Shown: positions 24,116 through 37,629, counted from the first letter of the stretch. The stretch is DNA of 64,000 nt from Sindora glabra (GCA_020226215.1 CM035234.1:72867135-72931134); one strand, 5' to 3'. A program made the numbers and translations. Notes: generated by a model from the sequence alone, not told the origin.

Positions 24116-24724
24116 AGTATATTCACAAGAATGAAGCTTAAAAGAATTGATAGGACTATACAAGTGGAAAAGCATGTGGTTTAATTCAATGCAAACTGAA
24201 AAACCTTATCAAGGCTTAACATGGCATGAATCCTCTTAGAAAAGAGAGGTGTCTTTGAGAATATGGACACAAGTGATACATGGTTATCATCAACTTATGT
24301 CATATAGTGTTAGGTTAAGTCTCGCAATGAATGCAACCTTTATGTTTAGTTACTAACATTAAGTTTTGAACTCTGAGCAAACTATCAATAATAAGCCGGA
24401 GAATGGTAAGCATGATGTTAAGTCATTGTGCTCCTTATGCCTTAGGCAACACACATGCTACAATAGTAGGGATAAAGGATTGTGATCTTCAAAAGGGTAA
24501 GCTAACTCCAAAAACCCATCCTAATTTGAATCATAAGTTACAACTTACCTATATGATGTTAGAATCACTAGTAATCACTAGTTAGTCATATGATGGTGAA
24601 TTGGTTTCTAAGCCTTGTGCACATTTCTCATTGCATTATAGAAGTTGACCATGTTCAAAGTTATTACTTTAGTTGCAAGGAAGGGGATGCCAAAGGCAAG
24701 GTTAATCCCTCATTGTCATCTCAT
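24116..24724. other. Spacer between the 600-bp direct repeats
   Basis: This is about 610 bases, higher in G+C than its surroundings, without a family-like protein. A 60-codon frame at 24,403-24,585 is the longest. If the flanking repeats are LTRs, this would be the internal part of a TRIM- or LARD-like element. I saw no primer binding site matching the initiator tRNA. Confidence 0.35.
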
Positions 24725-25325
24725 CATCATATATCTATATGAGTTTAAAACTAATAATCACATTAGATAATTGTAGACAAATTAAAATGTTAAAATGTTA
24801 ACATGTAAGTGATGCAATGATACCTAATATTATTTTTGGGGGATTTACACCTCATCATGCTTATGCTTCAAACTTAAGACTTCATATGTATACATTAAGT
24901 AGATTACTACTCTTTCCATTACCAAAAAAAATGTTTAAATCAACAAGTATAAGTAAATGGAGAAATTTTTTACATAAAATTACAACCCAATATAGTACAC
25001 AAAAACAAGGCACATTACATGAATTTAGGTTGAACTTATATGGATTTAGATTGTAAATAGGTAAATCCATTTAATACAACTAATAAATGGATTGAGATAG
25101 GATTGACTCAAAATCAAATGAATTCACATGTCAACTCATTAAAGGAATTTATATAATAATTTTAAGAATAATTAATGATTAAATTATAAATAATTATATA
25201 TAATAAATAGATAAATAAGTATTGTTTAAATAAAATGTCAATAAAAATTTAGTCAATGATTAAAAACATTATTAGTGAAAAGTAATAAGTAATTAAATTT
25301 GCTATATGATTTTTTTTCGTAAATG
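24725..25325 (+). repeat. Long direct repeat, copy 2
   Basis: This is the second copy of 23,505-24,115, in the same orientation, with starts 1,220 bases apart. Any open frames are in low-complexity text. Confidence 0.65.
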
Positions 25326-25749
25326 ATGAAATAATTAAAAGTACAAAACTTTTAAGAAATATCAAATATTACTTAAGTCAAAGATTCTTAGCTTGATATA
25401 TGGTTTTATATTATGAATTTTATTACTTAAAATTATCAATTTAGTTAGACGAGTTAATCTATTTCAAAAGTTTAATAAACAAGTTGACTTAAACTAACAC
25501 TATTATTATTCAAATAATTTTCAAATAGATTTTATTCGAATTATTATTAGTATTTTATATGATATAGACGTGATATGTGAATATAAACCGTCACATCTAG
25601 GTATTTGAAATTCAATTACAAATAAAAATAATCTCTCGTAGCCTAATTACCTCAAAAAAATATAAGGAGAAAATTACAAATAGAAAAATATAATAAATAT
25701 TAAAAATATAATTTATACATTATAAAATAAAATAATTAATAAAAATATT

Positions 25750-25897
25750 AAAAAAATACGGACTACCCGTGGGCAAGCCCGCACCACATCGCATAAAAGG
25801 AAGAATACGGGCTTATGCGGGCAAGCCCGTATAGGCAAAAGCCCGTGCGGGCAAAGCCCGTATAAGCCCACTCCACCCGTTTTATATGTCTATCTAC
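25750..25897. mobile_element. GC-rich GCCCG-repeat island, likely hAT-type subterminal region
   Basis: This is a sharp G+C island in AT-rich DNA with multiple GCCCG and CGGGC boxes on both strands (for example GCGGGCAAGCCCGTATAGG). It ends CCCGTTTTATATGTCTA. Read in reverse, the end TAGACATATAAAACGGGT is of the kind seen at the ends of plant hAT elements. I found no convincing opposite end or 8-bp target duplication, so the element is truncated or the call is wrong. Confidence 0.45.
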
Positions 25898-25999
25898 TAA
25901 AATAGAAGAAAATAGTAAAATGGTGGATCATAGGCAATGCAATTTGAATAGTTATGAAGATCACTTTTTTAGTATTATTTCTAGTGCTTATAGATGAAT

Positions 26000-28900
26000 T
26001 TTTTTAAGGGTAAATGTGAAATTGAAATGGAAAAATAAAGCATTGCTACCAAACTTGGAGAAAATGAAATCTCGTTTACTTTATAAAAAAATTCGAAAAG
26101 TTAATTGTATGAACTATGGAAATATACCCTCATTCACAAAGTTTTTAGTAGAAAGGTAAGTTTTCAATATCTTGATTTCAAGACTAGATCTATGTGGCAA
26201 CCAAAAGGCCCTCTTACTGTCTCAAAAGTGGGGAATGATTTTTTCATGTTTACATTTAAATTGCAAACTGACAATGCTAAGGTTCTAAGTGGAGGGCCTT
26301 GGTTTATTCTAGATTATTTCTTAGCCTTAAGTTGATGGGAACCTTTTTTCAAGCCATCAACAACTACTTTATCCTTTATTGCAATGTGAATAAGATTTCC
26401 TAAATTAAAAATTATGCTGTATAATCCTCATGTTTTGCCTCAATTTACTAGAAAAATTGGACTTGTGTTAAAGGTGGATACTCATAATTTTATAGGAGAC
26501 AAAGGCAAGTATGCTAGAGTATGTGTGGGTAGATTGATCTTAATCAACCTTTAATTTATACTATTCATATTAGGGAATTTAAGCAAGCCATGTTATATGA
26601 AGAATTAAACAAAGTGTGTTTTAGTTGTGGAAAGATTAGGCATTAAAAAATATTTTGCCCTTATACTGATAAAGTAATAAAGTCCCTTCTCAGATACTAA
26701 AAGATTCTAATGATAGTTTTACTTCCATAATAGATTCAACTAGGGAGCAAACAATGTAACAACTTAAGACAAATGGTTCTAGAAAGGACAAATAGGGTCC
26801 TTAGATTTTAGTTGAAAGGAAAAGAAATAAAATAACTAAAAAACCAAATATGGAACCTAATAGAAGTACATTCACTAAGAAACCCTTTACTAAAAAGCCT
26901 AATTGGTCCTCAAGTTTTAAGGCAAGTGAAAAAAATGTTATTAGCCTATTAAGCCCATTTAGTCTAGTGACAAACTAACTTAACCCAAGTTTTTTCATTA
27001 GATCAAACTACTTCTAAGGTAGCAGTGATGCCTTATTCCTTGAATAGCTTAAATATAGAAATCCCTAAATCTTCTATGCCCAATGTCATAAAATAGCTTG
27101 TCAAGCCAAAGTTTAAAGATGGAAAATGAACAGCTTTTGAAGGTAAAGATCATATAAGGATTGGTCCTCAATAACAAAATTTGAGAGCTATCTCGAAAAA
27201 TATTAGAATAGATTTTATAAGATCCTCATATGTAATAGGATATTTTGACAAAGCTTAAGCCCAAGCTTAGAACATAACCAAAGCAGGGATGCTTTACTCC
27301 CTATAGGAAAGACATTAGTGGAACCTTTAATTTTTCCAACAATAATCTATCTTGACATTATCATAAATTGGAAGTGTCTGAAAACACAATTGAACTTATT
27401 GAAACCTTACGAAATGCCCTTAGTTTGCTACCCCTTAGATTAATTTCACATTACCTCAAAAAGACAATGGCAAGAGATTATGCAACTAAAAGTGCTCAAA
27501 ATAGAGAAAGAGGAATGCAGATTGACATATCAAGGGGGAAACTCGAGATAATGTTATTGAAAGTGAAACCTCAACTACTTTCATGTCATCTCATCGTCAA
27601 GAATCATATAATTTATGATTGAGAATTATTTAGGAGATTGGTGGTAGTACTATAAATATTACCTATTTAGAATTTACATAGATCTTTTAAAATTAATATG
27701 GAAAGGGCTAATTGTAACATTGGAGTGTGGAATGTTTAAGGTTCTTAGTACCTTAACTTTAAATGATTGGTGAGTGAGTTTATAGCCAGAGATCGCATTT
27801 AGATCCTTATTCTAATAAAAACTAAAGATTACTAGCTAGAAAGATTACTAGCTCTTTGCCTTTTTCAAATATGGAGATGACAAACATGATTGGTTTTGCT
27901 ATAAGCATTTGGCTTTTGTGGAACTAAAATAAGGTGTAAATAGATGTTGTCAAAAGAACTGAACAAGAAATACACACTTTTTTATAGGTAACCCTAAACT
28001 TTTCCCATTGGTTATTGAGTAGGATTTATACAAGTCCTTTATTTATTTATAGGATTAGTAGCCTTCCTTAGTTAGTGCTTAGAGATTTCAATAATGTAAC
28101 TTGTTAGGCTGAAAGATTGGGTAGGGATCCAATTAATATGTACTATGTGAATTTATTTACTGAATGCATTGATTATTGCAATTTAATTGATTTGGGCTAT
28201 TCGAGTCTTGCTTTTACTTTGTGTAATTCTGGAAATTCTAATCAAATGATTTTAAAAAGACTTAATCGAGCTCTTTATAATGTTTTTTAGAATTCACTTT
28301 ATCTTGAAGCTCAAGTTTTCAATTTACCTAGAATACATTTTAATCATTCTTCTATTATTACTTCTCTTAATAATCAATATCATTGTATTCTAGAAAGGCC
28401 ATTTAGATTTGAAACCTATTAGCTATCATATTCGGACCTTTAAAATCTTGTAAATCAGTCTTAGGTTTCTTCTCCTCTTTTTCTATCAAGCAATCTACAA
28501 TTTTACTAAATTAGTTTTTTAATGGAATGTTCATGTTTTTGGGAATATTTTTAATTAAAAAATGTATTTTAGTAAGGCTTGGGGGGTTCAAATTACTTTG
28601 GAAAATTGTAATTGAAAATCTTTAATTAGATTATATAAGTCCTTTTAGGATGAGTATATGCAAATCCTTAGACAAAAGGAAAAAGTTTGGGCTCTTAAAT
28701 TTAGAATGGAATGGATCCAATATGGTGATGAAAACACACATATTTACCATTTATCCATTATGATTAGAAGAAGGCAAAATAGGATTATTAAATTAAAAGA
28801 TGGTGTTGGGATTTGGTTAGATAAAGATTAAGGTATTTATAATCATATCTTTATGGCTTTTATAGATATATGTAATATAAAAAAGGATTCTATTTGTTAT

Positions 28901-30890
28901 TGACTTCTAAGCCTAATTTTTAGGTTACTACTTTAGATAAGAAATTTAAATCAAATTTAATTGCATGCCTAAGTAAACAAGAAATCTTTTTAACTTTAAA
29001 AACCTAAAAGCCTACTTAATCTTCTAGGCCAAATGGGTCACATCCAAGTTTCTTTTAAAGATTTTAGTTTCAAGTAGTTGATTCTGTATGTGATTGTGTT
29101 TTGCAATCTTTTAAGTCTTGCATTATCCCTAATTGACTTAATAAAACTTTAATGTATTTGATACCTAAAGGAAAAATTCATGAAACTATTAATGCCTATA
29201 GGCTTATTAGTCTTTACAACATTACTTTAAAAGTGATTTCAAAAAATTTTAGTTACAAGACTTAAACATGTCCTTCCTGGATTGGTATCCTTTTTTTAGG
29301 CTAGTTTTGTTGAAAATAAGAAACTCAAGGGTAATATTATTATTCTTTTAGAGATAATACCTACAATTAATAAATCAAAGGTTGAGACTTCTAATATGAT
29401 AATTAAAATTGATCTTAAAAAAGCTTATGCTTCTCTTAAATAGAACTTTATTGGAAATGTGTTAATTTATTTTAATTTTCCTTCTGAATGAATAAACTTA
29501 GTTATGAGTTTAATCTCTATTATTTCTTATTAAGTTTTAATTAATGGTAAAAAGTTGGATTGCATTTTTCCTTCTTAGGGTTTAAAGCAAAGGGATTCAC
29601 TTTCCCAATATTTGTTCATTTTATGTTTGGAACATTTGCATCAAATGATTTATGATTACTATATCTATAAAGCTTGGGATCCTATTAAATCTAGTAAACA
29701 TGGTATCAAGTTTTTGCATCTTTTCTATGTAGGTGATATTATTTTATTTGCTAAGGCTAATATAAATGATTGTCATATTATAAGCAAATTTTATCGGATT
29801 TTGCTTAAATGTCAAGTATTAGAATTAATTTAAAAAAGTCTAGAGTTTATTTTTTAAGAAATATTGATGTCTTGATTAGGGACATTTTAAGCTAAGAACT
29901 TGGAATTACCCGTAGAGGTGAGTTGGGCACTTATTTAGGTGTTAAAATTAAGAATAATAATAACTTTTCTAACTTTTATTTTTTAGCTGATAAATTAAAG
30001 GAAAATTTTAGAATTATCAATTTAGGCATCTTTCTTCTGCAAGGAGGGTTATCCTTATTAGCTTTATTTTAATTATTTTACCTTTGTATCACATACGATT
30101 CACTTTGACTTCAAAAAGTATTCATTCTAAAATGGATCAAATGATTAGGAATTTTCTATGGGGAAGGTTGGGTGACTTTAGGAAAATGTCTTTGATTAGT
30201 TGGAAGATGTTCACTCTTCTTAAAGATATAGGTGGGTTAGGCATCAGAGATTAGGCTTCAATAAACATATCTCTATAAATTTTCTAGGTTTTTTATTCAA
30301 GATAATTAGGCTTTATGGGTGCAAGTCCTTAGAACTAAATATTTATTTATTAGGAGGAATGGGGAACTTAAAAGAAGAAAAAATTATTCTCATAACTAGA
30401 AAGCTTTTCAAGCTACAAATGAAATTATAAAAGCTGGAATTAAATAGATTATTAGTAATAGGGAAAAGGTAGGTTTTTAGTGAGATAATTGGTTAACTTT
30501 TAATCCACTGAGGAGCCAGATTCAGCGTCCTTTGCATAAGCATGAAACACAAATAAAAGTGAGATATGTTATAAATGAAGGATTTTGAAATTTTTCTAAG
30601 TTATTTATTTTTCTTCCTCATGTTATTGAACAATTTATTGTAGAAACTCTTTTTAGTCTATTAGGAAAAGAGGACAAACTTATTTGGGGCTTATTTGATT
30701 CTGGTTGCCATGATGTGCCCTGCAATGGAATGATGGGAGGTGAGTTGTTTCATACTTCCTTAAAATGTTGGTGTATGAATGAAAAGAAAATAGAGTTATC
30801 ACCAATAATTTTTTATGGTATGGTTGGAATACTAAAAAAGATTTGCATTTTCAGAATTTAGAGGAGTTAGGTACATATAAGGAAGGTATT
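26000..30890 (+). mobile_element. LINE 1 (L1-type non-LTR retrotransposon), 5' block
   Basis: It reads on the plus strand in broken frames. About 26,105-26,335 is the ORF1 DUF4283 domain (SMWQPKGPLTVSK, GNDFFMFTF, LSGGPWFI). A zinc knuckle, CFSCGKIGH, follows near 26,620. ORF2 then shows endonuclease pieces (LRDFNN near 28,080, RLNRALYN and LPRIHFNHSS near 28,255-28,350) and the GDENTHIYHL block near 28,715. RT runs from 29,150, with IKIDLKKAY near 29,405. The RT catalytic box reads YVGDI near 29,730 where FADDL is expected, so one of the two Asp residues is lost. Stops occur throughout. The element continues at 37,630 after an insertion. Confidence 0.82.
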
Positions 30891-32099
30891 AGCATCTTAT
30901 AATATCCGTTTAAAGAATAATTGCCTATTTATTTTAATTATATCTTTTGAATTGAATTATAATGGTCTTTATTATATTATATATGTATTTTTTTAAAAAT
31001 ATAATTTTAATTTTAATTAATTTATTAATTTGATTGTCAAACCGATCTAAGTTCATAATAGGATTTAAGTAAAAGAAAAATACATCAATAATGTTAAGTA
31101 TAATTATGATTGCACCTAAAATCAGATTACTTAACTTTAATATATCACAGGCACAAATTTCATTATTTTAGAAAGATTGTTATTAAAATAGGTATAATAT
31201 AACTTTTAAAATAATAAGAAAAAGAAAATTCATTTTAAGTAATCTTATTTATTTGAAAAAGTATCAAATCAATAATTTTTAATTTAAAATATCAAATTTA
31301 TCTAACTTCATGACCTAATCTAAAATAGGAAATTGTTCAAAAAATTGAAATAATAATTTCAATATTATTTCATAATTTTTAAAGTATCATATTTGTCTAA
31401 TTTTATAACTAAATCTAAATAAAGAAATTATTAAGAAAAATTAAAATTATAATTCCTGTAGAACTCCATAATTTTAAAGTATCAAATTTATACAACTTCA
31501 TGACCAAATTCAAATAAAGAAATTATTTAGAAAAATTAATATTATAATTCTAATATTATTTTATAATTTTAAAGTATCAAATTTATTTAACTTCATAATT
31601 AAATATAAATAAGGAAATTGCTTAGAAAAATTGAAATTATAATTTTAATATTATTTTATAATTTTTAAAGTATCAAATTTCTTTAACTATATGGCCAAAT
31701 TTGAATAAATAATTACTCAAGAAAATTGAAATCATATATATCGCACTTGCAATTAATTTTAGTATTATTTTATTATCATAAAAATGTATAATATTTTTTT
31801 TATAATAAGTAGAAACATAATACAAATTATAAATATACATGTAATTTCAATAACATGAAACAAATTAAGATACATCATATATAAAAAATAATAAATGTAA
31901 AATAATTTTTATGTATAATAATATTAATTTTTTTTTAGTTTAATTGATTTACCCAATTTAATTTTTAAAATATTTCTCATCTTTAGAATATTAAAATAAA
32001 TTAAATATCTAATTATTTTAATTCATTCTGTTACACAAATTACATAAATAATATTTTAATAATACATTAAAACATAATAGGTCAAGTGCTATCCCATCC
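30891..32099. other. Left part of the insertion in LINE 1
   Basis: Apart from the 95-bp array, this is plain AT-rich sequence with no gene. It lies between the last LINE text and the left LTR-like repeat. I cannot say whether it belongs to the same insertion. Confidence 0.35.
31290..31765. repeat. 95-bp tandem array, five units
   Basis: TATCA(A/T)ATTT begins units at 31,290, 31,385, 31,480, 31,575 and 31,671, a very even 95-96 bp step. Each unit goes on with an AACTTCAT(G/A)ACC-like part, AAATAAAGAAATTATT and AATATTATTTTATAATTTT. It is AT-rich and non-coding, and lies inside the insertion that splits LINE 1. Confidence 0.8.
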
Positions 32100-33193
32100 A
32101 TGATCTTTTTCTTTAAGGTAAACTTTTCTATCTTGTCCTTTTAATTTTTTAAAAATTAGTAAAAAATAAAAATAAATAAGGAAGGGATGGTCAGAATAAA
32201 GTAAATGTGCTATCACCTCTTGTTTCTTAAAAATAAATAAATAAATAAATAAAGTAATCATATCCTTTTTCATTTCTTTTAAATTTAAATTGCTGCATAT
32301 TTTTACTCTTCATTCATCTCTTTTGTGATTTTGTTTCCATCTTCTTCCTCCTTTACAATTTCAACAATCTACCACATAGCATAAGGTTTATTTTTTCATT
32401 CTTTTTGTTATTTTTATTTCATCATTTAATTTTTCTTCATTTTTGTTATTATTTTCTCAACAAAATATTCCAAAATAAACAAGAATCATTATTCCACTCT
32501 ATGTAAATAGAAAGAATGCAATGTGTGCTTTCAAAATGAGAAAAAAAATTTACCTTTATACTCGAAATCATATTTAAAGTTTTAAAGAAAAAAGGATTTT
32601 GAATCTAAGAAGAAATTTCTTAATGAGTTTTTTTTCCACTACCTTTCATTTTTATTCTTTGTCTTTTCATTATTTCTCTCTTCTTCCATTTATCTATGCT
32701 CTTGTCTTCCCTTCCTTTTTTCATTTTTTTTTGAAGTTTTTTCCTCTGCTTTTTTAAATTCTTTTTGCTCTCTTGATATATATATTGCTTCTAAAATGTA
32801 CCCCTTCTTGATAAATTTGCCTCATAACTTTATATATAGCAAGAACTTTAGCATAGGAATGCATTACAGTTAGTAGTAGCTTTAATGATATTCATTCCCT
32901 TGTGAATTTTAGTAAGATATTGGTAGTTAAATTTCAAAGTTTTCAGATACAAAATCTGTAAAATAAAATTTAGAAACCTTTATGAATCATAAAGAAGGAA
33001 CGCATAAGATGTTGGTGTATAACATGTTTTAAAGTTTCTGACTACAGAATTTGTTAAAGCAAATTTAGAGATAGTATATCCATGGTAACCATAATTATTT
33101 ATTTATTTTATTTTTTTAATTTTCTAATGTATTTTAATTTTTTTAATATTTATTTTACTTGTATTATCATCAAGATGAAATTAATTGTCAATA
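32100..33193. repeat. Left LTR-like repeat
   Basis: It matches 36,505-37,624 in order, with many indels. Shared text includes AAAGTAAATGTG, TTATTATTTTCTCAA, TTACCTTTATA and TTTTACTTGTATTAT. It contains pyrimidine-rich stretches near 32,640-32,760. Confidence 0.7.
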
Positions 33194-33934
33194 GCCGTCA
33201 TTTGCTCATCTTACTAGAATTAGAAGATGAATAAATGTGTTGACACACAATCTATGATGAGTATAAACTTAATTATGAAATATTAATGATTCAGAATACA
33301 AACTCAACCTCCTTTAATGGAGTTTGAGTTAATAAAAAGAAAGTGAATGACTTAAATTTGTGCAAGCTCGATCTAATTTAACTAGATTTGATTTAACAAT
33401 AAGAAAGAAAACAATTTGGCTCCATGCCTCAATTTTAGGCATGTTATTAGCATGTCATTGGTAAGAAAGACTACTATGGAGCATATTTACACAAGTTTAT
33501 CACAAAAATTGTATATAACATATAAGTTCAAGTAAATAACTATAGAAAATCATTTATCGAGCATTTATAAACACTTTTCAAAAGAAATGGTAGATCATCC
33601 TCTATTGATCTAACCCTAACCAAGGGTAACCATCGTGCTATAATAGATTAAAAAATCACTGCACATCCTAAAGTTATAGCTTGGAGTATAACAATTTATA
33701 ACATACAATTTCCAAATTGTAGTATTTTTTCTTCAAATTTTACAAAATTGACGAGCTCTCAAATTGTTATAGTGCCTTTATTTTGGCATGAAGTAGCTTA
33801 GTGGAGATTCAAAGCAAAAATAGATGAAATTGAGGATAACTAACAAGAAATCAAAGAAAGACAGAAAAACTAGATGATGAAAGTTGATAGAAGATAAGAG
33901 AATAGTGATAAGGAGGCTGGTAAGAAAGAATTGA

Positions 33935-34010
33935 GATATATATATATACACACACACTTAAGGAGGCTAACATGATAGGATAAACAAAAAGAATAGAGAG
34001 AGAGAGAGAT
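33935..34010. repeat. Simple repeats: (TA)n(CA)n and (GA)n
   Basis: An AT-then-AC microsatellite at about 33,935-33,957 is followed by a GA microsatellite at about 33,990-34,010. Both lie just before the 58-bp array. Confidence 0.8.
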
Positions 34011-34129
34011 AATGCTATAAAAAAGGAAGTTTTTTTAAATATATAGGGAACATAGTGTTAGGTAAAAGATAAAAGTACAATTAGACCCTATTGACACCAG
34101 GTTAGAAAGGATAAACAATCCATTTCTCA

Positions 34130-36430
34130 CAAATTTAACTTAACTTATTCGGATTAAAAAAATAAATTCAATTGATATAGTCTTGACTTAACTTTACTAA
34201 TTTTGACTTACTAATTAAATTAAGATGAGTTTAATCTAACTTGATTAAGTTTAAATTAAAATAATTTAGATTAACATGAGTTTGATCTAACTTAATTGAG
34301 TTTAATTTAACAATGAAAATGAAATAGGTTTGACCTAACTTGATTGGGCTTAATAGAAAAATACTAAAGGTAAATGACTTAGAGCTTGAGTCAATTTGGT
34401 TACATTCAATTTACAACGAAGAGGAAATAACTTGGATTGACTAGTTTTGGCTTGAAAAGGTAAATGACCTAAATTTATACAGGCTTAACCTAACTTGATT
34501 AAATTCAATTTAATAATGAAAAGGTAAATAATCTAGATTGACATAAGCTTGACTTAACTTAATTGAGTTCAAAAAGGGAAAATAACCTAGATTGACTACA
34601 TTTAATTTAAAAAGGAAAGGATAAGTTAAATCTAACTTGATTGAATTCAATACAATGATGAAAATGAAAATGACCTAAATTGACATAAATTCAACCTAAT
34701 TTGATTGAGTTTGATTTAATGAGGTAAATAATCTAGTTAACATAGGTTTGACTCAACATGATTAAGCTCGATTTAAAAAGGTAAATGACTTAGATTAATA
34801 TAGGTTCAACTCAACTTGATTAAGTTCAATTTAAAAAGGTAAGTGACCTCGATTGATGTAGGTTTGACTCAATTTAATTGAATTCAATTTAACAAGGTAA
34901 ATGACCTAAATTGACACAAGCTTGATTGAATTTGATCGAGTTTGATTTAATAAAGTAAATGATTTGGATTGACATAGGCTTGACTCGACTTAATTAAATT
35001 CAATTTAACAAAGTAAATAACCTGAATTAATACAAGCTTGACTCAATTTGATTAATTTTGATTTAATAATGTAAATGAGATGTATTGACATAAGCTTAAC
35101 TTAACTTGATTGAGTTCGATTTGATAAGAGATAAAATAACTAGATTGACACAGACTTGACTTAATTTGATTAAATTCAATATAAGGATAAGACAAAAAAT
35201 GACTAAATTGACACAAGCCCGATCTAATTTGATCAAGTTTGATTTAATGAGATAAATAACCTAGTTAACAAGGGTTTAACTTAACTTGATTAAGTTTAAT
35301 TTAAGAATATAAATGACTTAAATTGACATAGGCTTAACTTAATTTGATTAAGTTTAATTTAAGAAGGTAAATGACTAGGATTGATACAAGCTCAACTTAA
35401 CTTGATCAAATTCGATTTAACAAGGTAAATAACCTAAATTAACATAGACTTAACTTAACTTAATTGAGTTCAATTTAAGAAGGTAAATGGCTTGGATTAA
35501 CATAGATTTAAATCAAATTAATTTAGTTCAATTTAACAAAGTAAATGACCTGCATTGACACAAACTTAACTTAACTTGACTGAGTTTGATTTGATAAAGA
35601 GGTAAATAACTTGGATTGACATAAGCTTGACTTAATTTGATTGAGTTCAAATTAACAAGATAATGAATTAAATTAACACAGGTTTAACTTAACTTGATTA
35701 AGTTCAATTTAATAAGGTAAATAACTTAAATTGATATTGGCTCGATTCAACTTGATTGAGTTTAATTTAATGATGAAAAAAAATGGCTTAGATTGACACA
35801 AGCTCAACTTAACTTAATTAAGTTCATTTTAACAAGATAAATGACTTGAATTAATATAGGCTCGACTTAACTTTATCGTGTTCAATTTAATGGTGAACAG
35901 AAAAATGAGTTAGATTGATACGTGCATCAACTTGATCGTATTCAATTTAACAATGAAAATAAAAATGACTTGGATTGATATAAACTTAACTCAACTTGAT
36001 TGAGTTTAATTTGATAAGGTAAATAACCTAGATCAACATAGGCCTAGCTTAACTTAATTAAATTCAATTTAAGGGGTATATAACTTAAATTGATATAGAT
36101 CTGACTCGACTTGATTAAGTTTAACTTTATAAGATAAATGAATTAGATTAGTACTGGCTTGACTTAACTTGATTAAGTTTGATTTAATGAGGTGAATAAC
36201 TTGAATTAACATAAGCTCATCTCAATTTAATTAAGTTCAATTAAAGAAGGTATATTACCTAAATTAACATAAGTTTGACTCAACTTGATTAAGTTTGATT
36301 TAATAAATTAAATTATTTGGATTAACATAAGCTCGACTCGACTTGATTGAGTTCAATTTAATAAGATAATTGATCTTGATTGACACAAGCTTGATTCCAC
36401 TTAAATGAGTTCAATTTAATGAAAAAGTAA
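34130..36430. repeat. 58-bp minisatellite array, about 39 copies
   Basis: A unit of about 58 bases repeats from about 34,130 to 36,430. A typical unit runs GGTAAATGACCTAGATTGAC, then a TAGGCTTGACTTAACTTGAT-like part, then TGAGTTCAATTTAACAA. Copies differ from each other at several positions but keep length. A single isolated unit occurs at about 33,340-33,405. No coding frame is maintained. The spacers between conserved parts are themselves repeated, so this is not a CRISPR array. Confidence 0.85.
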
Positions 36431-36504
36431 ATTATGCAAATATGACTTGATGTAAGAATGCAATACATATAATAATGTAATGTATGTAATAATAATTCAA
36501 TTGT

Positions 36505-37624
36505 CTCTTAGAAGAGCTCTTTACTTCGTCTAAATAGCAAAACAAATAAATATATAGGGATGGGATGATCATAGTAAAGTAAATGTGTCATCCCATCTTG
36601 TTTCTTAAAAATAAATAAATAAACTAATCATACCTTTTTCATTTTTTTAAACTCAAATTATTGAACATTTTCACTCTTTATTTATTTTTATTGTGATTTC
36701 ATTTCCTTTCTCTTCCTCTTTTGTAATTTCGACAATCCACTGCATAACATAAGACTCATTTATTCACTATTTCTCTTATTTTTATTTTATCATTTTATTT
36801 TTCTTTGTCTCTTTATTTTTGTTATTATTTTCTCAATAAAATGGTCTAGAATAAATGACAATCATTATTCCACTTCCCTTAATAAACAAAATGCAATGTA
36901 TGCTTTAAAAATGAGAAAAAAATTTACCTTTATATCTAAAATCATATCTGAAGTTTCAAAGAAGTAAAAAATTTTAATGTCTCAAGTGTAAAATTTTGGA
37001 GAAAAAAGGCAAAAAGATGTGAATCTAGGAAAACTTATCTCAATGAGTGTTTTTTTACTACCTCTCATTTTTATTATTTTTCTTCTCATTATTTCTCTCT
37101 TTATTCATCTATTTATACTTTTCTTTTCCCCACTTTTTTTTATTTTTTTTGAATTTTTTACCTCTTTTTTTTAATCCCTTTTCTTTTCATGATAGCTTTT
37201 TTTTTTTTTAACAAAAATCCACATCTTCCTAATAAGTTTCCCTTATAACTTTATATGTAGAAGGAACTCTAACATGAAAGTGTATTAACAAAAGTAGTGG
37301 CTTTGGTGGCATTCATTCATCATGAAGTTTAATAAGATATTAGTAACTAAATTTCAAAACTTTCAACTACAAAATTTGCAAAAAAAAGATTTGGAAACCC
37401 ATGTGAACCATAAGAAAGAAAACCATGAGATATTAGTATATAACATATTTTAAAGTTTCTGATTATAGAATCTATAAAAGCAAATTTTGAAATAGTTTAC
37501 CTATGTGAACCATAATTTTTTATTTATTATTTATTTTAATTTATTTTTTAATTTTTTAAAATATTTTAATTTTTCAATATTTATTTTACTTGTATTATTA
37601 TCTAAATAAAATTAAGTGTCAACA
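36505..37624. repeat. Right LTR-like repeat
   Basis: This is the partner of 32,100-33,193. It ends AAGTGTCAACA, immediately before LINE text. No open frame of note. Confidence 0.7.
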
Positions 37625-37629
37625 TCAGT

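Larger units (their letters stand above)
32100..37624. mobile_element. Non-coding LTR-like element carrying a 58-bp satellite array
   Basis: Two repeats of about 1.1 kb in the same orientation (about 32,100-33,193 and 36,505-37,624) flank 3.3 kb with no coding domains. The right repeat ends AAGTGTCAACA and the left TTGTCAATA, so read in reverse they begin TGTTGACA and TATTGACA, like an LTR start. The interior is mostly a 58-bp tandem array. LINE 1 text resumes directly after 37,624, so the whole block looks inserted. This fits a LARD-type non-autonomous LTR element. I did not find a clear primer site or target duplication, and the outer left boundary is uncertain by about 60 bases. Confidence 0.6.

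Noticed and set aside
26105..26335. DUF4283 frame as a host gene
   Set aside because: It sits at the start of a decayed LINE with the matching ORF2 downstream on the same strand, so it is the element's ORF1.
34130..36430. Regular 58-bp repeats looking like a CRISPR array
   Set aside because: There are no unique spacers: the whole 58-bp unit repeats, copies vary throughout, and the setting is a plant genome.
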